A stretch of 8,297 nucleotides of DNA from an uncultured Prevotella sp. (GTDB taxonomy: Bacteria; Bacteroidota; Bacteroidia; Bacteroidales; Bacteroidaceae): positions 1 through 8,297 of the forward strand of contig URLI01000060.1 of the NCBI GenBank assembly GCA_900548585.1, given 5' to 3'. The notes beneath the pieces were generated by a model, which was given only the letters and a program-made list of their open reading frames with translations, did not search any database and was not told where the DNA came from. Within the stretch, counting starts at the first letter, position 1; each line of letters opens with the position of its first letter. Of the stretch, positions 1 through 4,285 are shown one piece after another. Position numbers and translations under genes: made by a program.

Positions 1-85
1 AGGTAGTAAGGCAGGAAGACCACGCAAAGGCGGCTAATATTGGATGCTTACGCTGCAGACGGTTCGGGCTGTAATGACCGGTTTT

Positions 86-173
86 GGGTTGTGTGCTGGC
101 GTGGACTGTTGCGCGCCATGCCGTAATTGGGGTTGTGTGCTGGCGTGGACTGTTGCGCACCATGCCGTAATTG
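86..173. repeat. 44-bp tandem duplication, two copies
   Basis: Two adjacent copies of a 44-bp unit (86-129 and 130-173) both begin GGGTTGTGTGCTGG and end GCCGTAATTG. They differ at one position by eye (GCGCGCC versus GCGCACC). A degenerate trace of the unit's end (GCTGTAATGAC) lies just before copy 1, around 68-78. Such a fresh tandem duplication fits replication slippage. No coding role is evident. Confidence 0.9.
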
Positions 174-201
174 ACGCAATGGGGCGGCGAATGCAAACTA
201 A

Positions 202-239
202 GAGAAGAGGCTGCGCCGTAATAAACGCAGCCTCTTCTC
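202..239. terminator. Perfect 14-bp hairpin, possible terminator
   Basis: Left arm 202-215 (GAGAAGAGGCTGCG) is the exact reverse complement of 226-239, with a 10-nt loop (216-225). Read on the minus strand the hairpin is followed by TTAGTTTGC, a modest U-rich tail. Read on the plus strand the tail (CTATGTTGATTT) is poorer. It could end minus-strand transcription from the cassette, but it lies about 280 bp past the small gene's stop, or it could end a plus-strand gene outside the window. The hairpin is certain; its function is inferred. Confidence 0.55.
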
Positions 240-251
240 CTATGTTGATTT

Positions 252-361
252 GTAGGGACTTACGCCCTGTAAGTCCGTCCTGTGAACGGCGATACACATA
301 CCTGACAAAATTATCCGTGCTGGCGATGATGCCTGCGGACTTACAGGGCGTAAGTCCCTGC
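252..361. repeat. REPIN-like element: two inverted REP-type palindromes
   Basis: A 24-bp perfect inverted repeat (254-277 and 336-359) flanks a 58-bp spacer. Each arm is itself a hairpin: GGACTTAC, a 5-nt loop, then GTAAGTCC (256-276 and 337-357). The tetranucleotide GTAG sits directly at the foot of the left hairpin (252-255). The matching foot on the other strand at the right end is GCAG (358-361). A short hairpin with a GTAG-type foot, arranged as an inverted pair, is the known form of REP/REPIN elements moved by RAYT (IS200-like tyrosine) transposases. No RAYT gene lies in the window. A small non-autonomous inverted-repeat element (MITE) is the alternative. Confidence 0.6.
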
Positions 362-410
362 ACAATCAAGTCCCTGCACAATCAAGCCACTGCACAATCA
401 AGTCCCTGCA
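352..410. repeat. 16-bp tandem repeat, about 3.7 copies
   Basis: Units start at 352, 368, 384 and 400, with consensus AAGTCCCTGCACAATC. Units 1 and 2 are identical, unit 3 has two changes (AAGCCACTG), and unit 4 breaks off after AAGTCCCTGCA. The first unit overlaps the right arm of the inverted-repeat element, so the array seems to have grown by slippage or partial duplication from the edge of that element. Confidence 0.85.
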
Positions 411-444
411 TCTTGTCATTGATGGCGCGCCAATTTTGGCAAGT

Positions 445-863
445 CCGGATGTGTTGCATGTGTTGTCGTCCCTCTCTGATGCCGTGACGCTGCCGGCCTC
501 GCCCTTGGCGCGTTGGTAGGGTCACGCCCCGCTTCCGCCGTCGTCCCACGCCGGGTCATCCCCGGCCTCGTCGTCCGGGTCGAATACGCCTGGCTTCGCG
601 CCAACGTCGTCGCCCTCCGAGGCGCTGGTTGTGTTGAAATCCTCCATTATCGCCGCGCACTGCAGGCGCACTGTCTGCGCCCATGGCGCATCGTATTGTT
701 TTCTTTCCATTTTCATCCTGTTATTGTCACAACACTATTTTCTTGCCGTTCACGATATATACCCCGCTTGGCAGTCCTTCGGTGTTCCCGTCTGTGCTCA
801 CGCACCTGCCGTCGATGGTGTAGACGGGTTTCTTCCCGGCTGTCGCCGCGTCGTCGCCTGCCG
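445..863. repeat. Long direct repeat, copy 1 (partner 3863-4285)
   Basis: This ~420-bp segment is almost identical to 3863-4285. It covers, in minus-strand order, the last ~45 codons of the 988-aa gene, its stop, a 10-bp gap, the entire 64-aa gene and ~77 bp beyond. By eye the small gene differs at one synonymous position (AGC versus AGT serine near 531). The large-gene tail differs at a few bases giving two amino-acid changes. The part beyond the small gene has small indels (copy 2 is 4 bp longer). Identity stops abruptly at both ends. Confidence 0.95.
522..716 (-). CDS. Small acidic 'Y-x-AP' protein, copy 1
   Basis: This 64-residue protein of unknown function begins 10 bp after the stop of the 988-aa secreted protein gene and is almost surely co-transcribed with it. 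The N-terminus carries Y8-D-A-P11 and V-R-L-Q-C20. The second half is very acidic (13 Asp/Glu in residues 25-59) and has G39-A-K41 and W57-D-D. This resembles a broad class of short Bacteroidales proteins of the type 'K-x-Y-x-AP ... GAK-x-F ... D-rich', often found near exported proteins (recalled from family knowledge, not searched). There is no signal peptide or membrane segment. The start is uncertain: AGG touches the first ATG, but lies 6 nt from the second ATG (Met3, at 710), which may be the real start. The protein is identical to copy 2, with one synonymous base change in the gene. Confidence 0.75.
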   Translation of the reverse strand: MKMERKQYDAPWAQTVRLQCAAIMEDFNTTSASEGDDVGAKPGVFDPDDEAGDDPAWDDGGSGA

Positions 864-3693
864 CTCCTCCGATTCCCGAGGTCTGCCCGTCGTCGATTGA
901 CAGCGTCAGGTTAGGGAACGCGTTCTTGCTCCATACGGAATACGGCAGTGATATTGCCGCGCGGAATGCCTTGAAGTTTGTCCCATGCTGCGAGTTTGGC
1001 TTGTTGAAGAGGCCTGTGCTCCAGTTGAAGAAATAGTAATGCCTGCTGTCAGAGTCGTTTTGCTTTGTTGAGTTGGGGTCTATGTGCCTGAACACATAAG
1101 TGCCATCGAGTGCTGGATCCCTGCGCCAGTAATCATAATCATAGGGGCGGTTTTCTATCACCGGGCTGGCCAGTATGTCTTTCTCCCCGAAGTCCACCGG
1201 TGTCACCTTCGGCGCCCGCTGTCCATGCTCGTGTGTCACCACGTCACGCACCGGTGTAATCAGGTAGCCGGTGTTCCCTGGCGTTGCGTTCGCGTGGCTG
1301 AACACGGCGTAGGTTCCCCGTATGCTGTCGAACTTCAGTGCCTCCTCCACGTTCAGTTTCTGTAGGTCTTCCGTTGTCATGTCGAACGGCATATATATCG
1401 TAGCCTTCCTTCCTGCGGTGAAGTTGCGGTCGAAGCGCACGCTCTTTGCCTTGAATGCATACGGCGCGCCGAAGTCGTAGCCCGATGCCCTGTAGGAGTA
1501 GCTGTTCTGCGGTATGCTGCCGTTCGGTGCGGTGTATTCCTGGAATGTCCCGGTGCAGTCGAACACGGGGTAGTATGATGTATGGGACTTTAAGCTAAGA
1601 CTATCTTTGTATTCTATGCTTAAAGTGCTGTAGTAACTATCGTAGTAGCCGTTGTATACGCCACGGTCGGTAAGGTAGAGCGAGTCGCACACGGCGTTTA
1701 TTGGTTCCCCGTAAGGTTTTTCCTGCACGTCCTCAACCACTATGTTGTATGGCCTCGTCCTCCCTTCAATGGCAAGCGCCGAGTTTCGGTTGACATACAC
1801 CAGCCTGTTCAGGTTCTTCCCCCTGTCGGGAAAGCTGATAGCCCTGTTATTCAGGCAGTCTGTCGCCGTATTACGGAAATTGTGATGGAAAAGGTCGTAT
1901 CTTCCAATGTTGTTTTTGCCTTGCCTTGCCGTGTTTTGCTGCGCAGCCGTTCCTTTCGGGGCTCTTGCTCTTGCTTTGTCAAACCCACCCCAGGTGACAT
2001 TCTTATAGAGGTCTGTACTGTCACGATATCCCAAGGATTCTTTTCCGGAAGTGTAATAGCCAGACTCCGGATATTCGTTGTAAAACATGTTTACGTCGCT
2101 TACCTGGAAAGGACGGTCGGAGAACAATACCAGCAAGTTGGCACGAGGGTTATGGAAGTATGTGTAGATAGGACTCCTGTGCTGCTCCCCGGGCATGCCA
2201 TTGGGCTCATTCCATACAGGGAAGTCTTCGGTCAGCCATTCCAACGTATCCTTCTTGTCATCCCCGATGAGCAATGATATGTAATCCCTGTAGGTGGGAT
2301 ATTGCTTGTTGGGGCGTGCCAAATCCGGGCTGTACTCCGCCTTTATCCATCCGCCGTTGGGATGGCGGTTGAGGAATTCCACGTTCCCGTACCTGTCAAC
2401 CGTTCCCTTGGAGTCGTCGTTCATGCCGACGGCGCGGAATGTCACGAAGTCGCGGAACACTTTCCATGCGCCTCCTATGATGGAATCGTTTTTATATTCA
2501 TAGGGTTCCTTGTTCTTTCCGTAGTAGTATGGCAGGTAGAACCTGTGGCCCATGCCTATAGCATGGCCCTCCTCGCCGCGCACGATGGCCTGCACCGTGT
2601 AGCCCATACCTGCATTTGTCTCATAGTGTATGTCGATGCCCATGTCCAGGTTGAGCTCATACCTCTTGCGCTGCGGGTTCCACACCGCCTCCACCACTTT
2701 GTTGCTGGTGCGCTCGCCGTTCCAGTCGAGCGCGTTCTGCACATATTTGTTTTTCTGCGGGAGTTCGTCGGTAATGAACTCCTCCCACACTGGATTAAGC
2801 AGGTATGTCAGGGGTTGCATCCCTGTGTCCCATGTGTAGTAGCTCTTCGACATCATCCCCCTTTCGAATCTTGGGAAGCCAAGGTCCCACTTCCTATCAA
2901 ATATATAGAGGAAGTTCGTGTAGTATATGTTTGGCACGTTGCTGTCGTAGCGTGATGCCCCGGCCTCTGCGGTGCTGTATGCGGGGGCGTCGTTGTCGTA
3001 TGGAATGGTTACGCTGACATAGTAATTTTCGTTGTTGTTAGATCTTCTGAATGAATAATTCAGATTCCATGGATTGTAATCAGTGCCTTCATTCCACTCA
3101 TACTTGCTTGGTATCTCTATTGACAGCCACATCTCCACGCTGTGCCTGTATGGATTGTCCACCGGGATGCTGATGCCGTTTTCCGTCTCGCAGAGGTCAA
3201 TCCACCGGAAATCCGATATTTTCGGCGAGGAGAAACCGCATTTCATGTTGTTTACGTCGAGGGTCTTGAAGCGCGCTCCCTTGGCATACAGTTCGGGATG
3301 TATGTACCACGAGCATGTCGCAAGGTCTTTCCTGCTCGCGTTGCCGTTCTGCGGCATAATCTCCAGTGCTTTGGCGGTGTATCGGTTGTTGATTTTCTTG
3401 TTCTGGTCGATGGTCTTGTCGTAGAACAGCCGCAGCAGTGCGACGGTGTCTGACACCCACTCGGTGTTCTCGTTTCCGTCATCTATCACAGAGTGGTTGT
3501 CCTTCCTGACATCAGCCACAAGAGTCCATTCACACTCCAGGTAGCCCGGCTTGATTTTCGACTCTTTCCATTCCAAGGGACGCGGGCTCCCGGTGTTGAA
3601 CTGCGCGTGGGAAGTCCCAGGAATGGCGAATGTAAGTGCCAGTGCTATAAGGCACTTAGTCGCAATCTCATAAAACTTTTCAATAGAAATCAT
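727..3693 (-). CDS. Large secreted protein with C-terminal sorting-like tail (paralog 1)
   Basis: This 988-residue exported protein of unknown function has a signal peptide at residues 1-30 (hydrophobic CLIALALTFAIP, likely cut after SHA). Residues 40-560 form a large region shared with the 945-aa paralog. Its blocks include DTVALLRLFYD, ATCSWYI, NVPNIYYTN, ALDWNGERTS and GNVEFLN-x-HPNGGWIKAEYSP. Residues 669-680 read CDSLYLTDRGVY and lead into a region (about 735-936) with FGAPYAFKAK, R-x-ATIYMPFDM, PGNTGYLITP and LTLSIDDGQTSGI. That layout is typical of beta-rich C-terminal domains in Prevotella/Bacteroides surface proteins. The last ~32 residues (PVYTIDGRCV ... LPSGVYIVNGKKIVL) look like a short type IX secretion (Por) sorting tail. 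Residues 373-383 (GEEGHAIGMGH) mimic a metzincin motif without its first His. A TAnnTTTG box lies 33 bp upstream of the ATG. The protein could be an adhesin or a degenerate enzyme; neither is shown. Confidence 0.93.
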   Translation of the reverse strand: MISIEKFYEIATKCLIALALTFAIPGTSHAQFNTGSPRPLEWKESKIKPGYLECEWTLVADVRKDNHSVIDDGNENTEWVSDTVALLRLFYDKTIDQNKKINNRYTAKALEIMPQNGNASRKDLATCSWYIHPELYAKGARFKTLDVNNMKCGFSSPKISDFRWIDLCETENGISIPVDNPYRHSVEMWLSIEIPSKYEWNEGTDYNPWNLNYSFRRSNNNENYYVSVTIPYDNDAPAYSTAEAGASRYDSNVPNIYYTNFLYIFDRKWDLGFPRFERGMMSKSYYTWDTGMQPLTYLLNPVWEEFITDELPQKNKYVQNALDWNGERTSNKVVEAVWNPQRKRYELNLDMGIDIHYETNAGMGYTVQAIVRGEEGHAIGMGHRFYLPYYYGKNKEPYEYKNDSIIGGAWKVFRDFVTFRAVGMNDDSKGTVDRYGNVEFLNRHPNGGWIKAEYSPDLARPNKQYPTYRDYISLLIGDDKKDTLEWLTEDFPVWNEPNGMPGEQHRSPIYTYFHNPRANLLVLFSDRPFQVSDVNMFYNEYPESGYYTSGKESLGYRDSTDLYKNVTWGGFDKARARAPKGTAAQQNTARQGKNNIGRYDLFHHNFRNTATDCLNNRAISFPDRGKNLNRLVYVNRNSALAIEGRTRPYNIVVEDVQEKPYGEPINAVCDSLYLTDRGVYNGYYDSYYSTLSIEYKDSLSLKSHTSYYPVFDCTGTFQEYTAPNGSIPQNSYSYRASGYDFGAPYAFKAKSVRFDRNFTAGRKATIYMPFDMTTEDLQKLNVEEALKFDSIRGTYAVFSHANATPGNTGYLITPVRDVVTHEHGQRAPKVTPVDFGEKDILASPVIENRPYDYDYWRRDPALDGTYVFRHIDPNSTKQNDSDSRHYYFFNWSTGLFNKPNSQHGTNFKAFRAAISLPYSVWSKNAFPNLTLSIDDGQTSGIGGAAGDDAATAGKKPVYTIDGRCVSTDGNTEGLPSGVYIVNGKKIVL

Positions 3694-3725
3694 GTCATTT
3701 GTTTTTAGACGTTGTAATATTTTTG

Positions 3726-3733
3726 CAAAGGTA
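3726..3733 (-). promoter_or_regulatory. Bacteroidetes -7 box for the 988-aa gene
   Basis: On the minus strand this reads TACCTTTG, an exact match to the TAnnTTTG -7 element recognised by the Bacteroidetes primary sigma factor. It ends about 32 bp before the ATG at 3693, giving a 5' leader of roughly 25 nt. No clear TTTG -33 element is present at the usual distance. Instead an A-tract lies where an UP-like element would be. Confidence 0.65.
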
Positions 3734-3763
3734 AAAAGAATATATTAAGGAGAAGTTTTTTCG

Positions 3764-3774
3764 TTTTTTTTTTT
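3764..3774 (-). promoter_or_regulatory. 11-nt A-tract upstream of promoter
   Basis: Eleven consecutive A residues on the minus strand, followed toward the gene by a second run of six (3756-3761), sit roughly 40-50 bp upstream of the predicted transcription start of the 988-aa gene. The position suits an UP-like, A-rich activating element. A homopolymer this long can also change length by slippage, although here it lies outside the -33/-7 spacer. Confidence 0.35.
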
Positions 3775-3792
3775 GAATTATTAACTTAACTG

Positions 3793-3819
3793 GTGTGAAA
3801 ACTCACACGCCGTCGTGTG
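3793..3819 (-). terminator. Two overlapping, mutually exclusive hairpins
   Basis: Hairpin A pairs GTGTGA (3793-3798) with TCACAC (3803-3808). Hairpin B pairs CACACG (3804-3809) with CGTGTG (3814-3819). They share 3804-3808, so only one can form at a time. On the minus strand hairpin B is followed directly by AGTTTTC, so it could serve as a weak second terminator after small gene copy 2 and the strong hairpin at 3828-3870. The function is inferred; the overlap is directly visible. Confidence 0.4.
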
Positions 3820-3827
3820 TCGTCGAA

Positions 3828-3870
3828 ACATCCGGGCGGGAGCTTCCGCTTGAAGTTCCCGCCCGGATGT
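3828..3870 (-). terminator. Very strong hairpin after small gene copy 2
   Basis: ACATCCGGGCGGGA (3828-3841) pairs perfectly with TCCCGCCCGGATGT (3857-3870). The stem continues inward through one G-U pair and four Watson-Crick pairs (3843-3846 with 3852-3855), for about 19 bp with a 5-nt loop. It lies ~73 bp after the stop of small gene copy 2. The U-tract on the minus strand is short (TTTCG), so it may be a terminator or an mRNA-end-protecting stem. Only the CCGGATGT part of the right arm belongs to the long direct repeat. Confidence 0.6.
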
Positions 3871-4285
3871 GTTGCATGTGTTGTCGTCCCTCTCTCTGAT
3901 GCCGGGACGCTGTGCTTGCCTCGCCCTTGGCGCGTTGGTAGGGTCACGCCCCACTTCCGCCGTCGTCCCACGCCGGGTCATCCCCGGCCTCGTCGTCCGG
4001 GTCGAATACGCCTGGCTTCGCGCCAACGTCGTCGCCCTCCGAGGCGCTGGTTGTGTTGAAATCCTCCATTATCGCCGCGCACTGCAGGCGCACTGTCTGC
4101 GCCCATGGCGCATCGTATTGTTTTCTTTCCATTTTCATCCTGTTATTGTCACAACACTATTTTCTTGCCGTTCACGATATATACCCCGCTTGGCAGTCCT
4201 TCGGTGTTCCCGTCTGTGCTCACGCACCTGCCGTCGATGCTGTAGACGGGGCTCTTCCCGGCTGTCGCCGCGTCGTCGCCTGCCG
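3863..4285. repeat. Long direct repeat, copy 2 (partner 445-863)
   Basis: This copy matches 445-863 with only scattered substitutions and 4 bp of extra sequence, all of the extra bases lying beyond the small gene (an added CT, and GTGCTTGCC in place of GCCGGCC). It contains the end of the 945-aa gene, small gene copy 2 and part of the downstream spacer. Its left end lies inside the right arm of the 3828-3870 hairpin. Its right end is at the codons just after GDDAATAG in the large protein, where the paralogs diverge at once. Confidence 0.95.
3944..4138 (-). CDS. Small acidic 'Y-x-AP' protein, copy 2
   Basis: This gene encodes a 64-residue protein identical in sequence to the one at 522-716. 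It starts 10 bp after the stop of the 945-aa secreted protein gene, which points to a shared transcript. It has the same Y-D-A-P motif near the N-terminus and the same Asp/Glu-rich tail with W57-D-D. The same start ambiguity applies (ATG at 4138 or the better-spaced ATG at 4132). No export signal is seen, so a cytoplasmic role is more likely than secretion, or it could be an unrecognised peptide cargo. That the same small gene follows both large genes is the best evidence that it is real and functionally tied to them. Confidence 0.75.
   Translation of the reverse strand: MKMERKQYDAPWAQTVRLQCAAIMEDFNTTSASEGDDVGAKPGVFDPDDEAGDDPAWDDGGSGA

Larger units (their letters stand above)
1..521. other. 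Repeat-rich intergenic region, no credible gene
   Basis: No convincing gene is seen here. Open frames exist on both strands, for example about 44-487 on the plus strand and 34-381 on the minus strand. They run straight through a tandem duplication, a hairpin and an inverted repeat, have Cys-rich or low-complexity translations, resemble no family I know, and lack a clear ribosome binding site. The first bases contain TAG and TAA codons and could be the very end of, or spacer after, a gene outside the window. What the region does hold is four separate repeat structures, listed individually, plus the tail (445-521) of a long repeat shared with 3863-3943. The stretch looks like a place where repeats accumulate downstream of the minus-strand cassette. 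Confidence 0.7.

Noticed and set aside
252..410. CRISPR array
   Set aside because: The 16-bp units are directly adjacent without unique spacers and the other repeats are palindromic pairs. No cas gene is present.
421..440. Terminator for small gene copy 1 at GCCAATTTTGGC
   Set aside because: The stem is only 4-5 bp with a tiny loop and no U-tract. It is too weak to call beside the clear hairpin at 202-239.
44..487. Plus-strand open frame of 147 codons (and the opposing 34-381 frame)
   Set aside because: Both run through tandem and inverted repeats, have Cys-rich nonsense-like translations and no plausible ribosome site. They are most likely chance open frames in non-coding DNA.
513..914. 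Plus-strand frames repeated at 3869-4387, and the minus-strand MARSQAYST frames at 416-604 and 3781-4026
   Set aside because: They recur only because the underlying DNA is duplicated. They are alternate frames of the small gene and the large-gene tail, and their Arg/Pro/Cys-rich translations look like GC-rich shadows.
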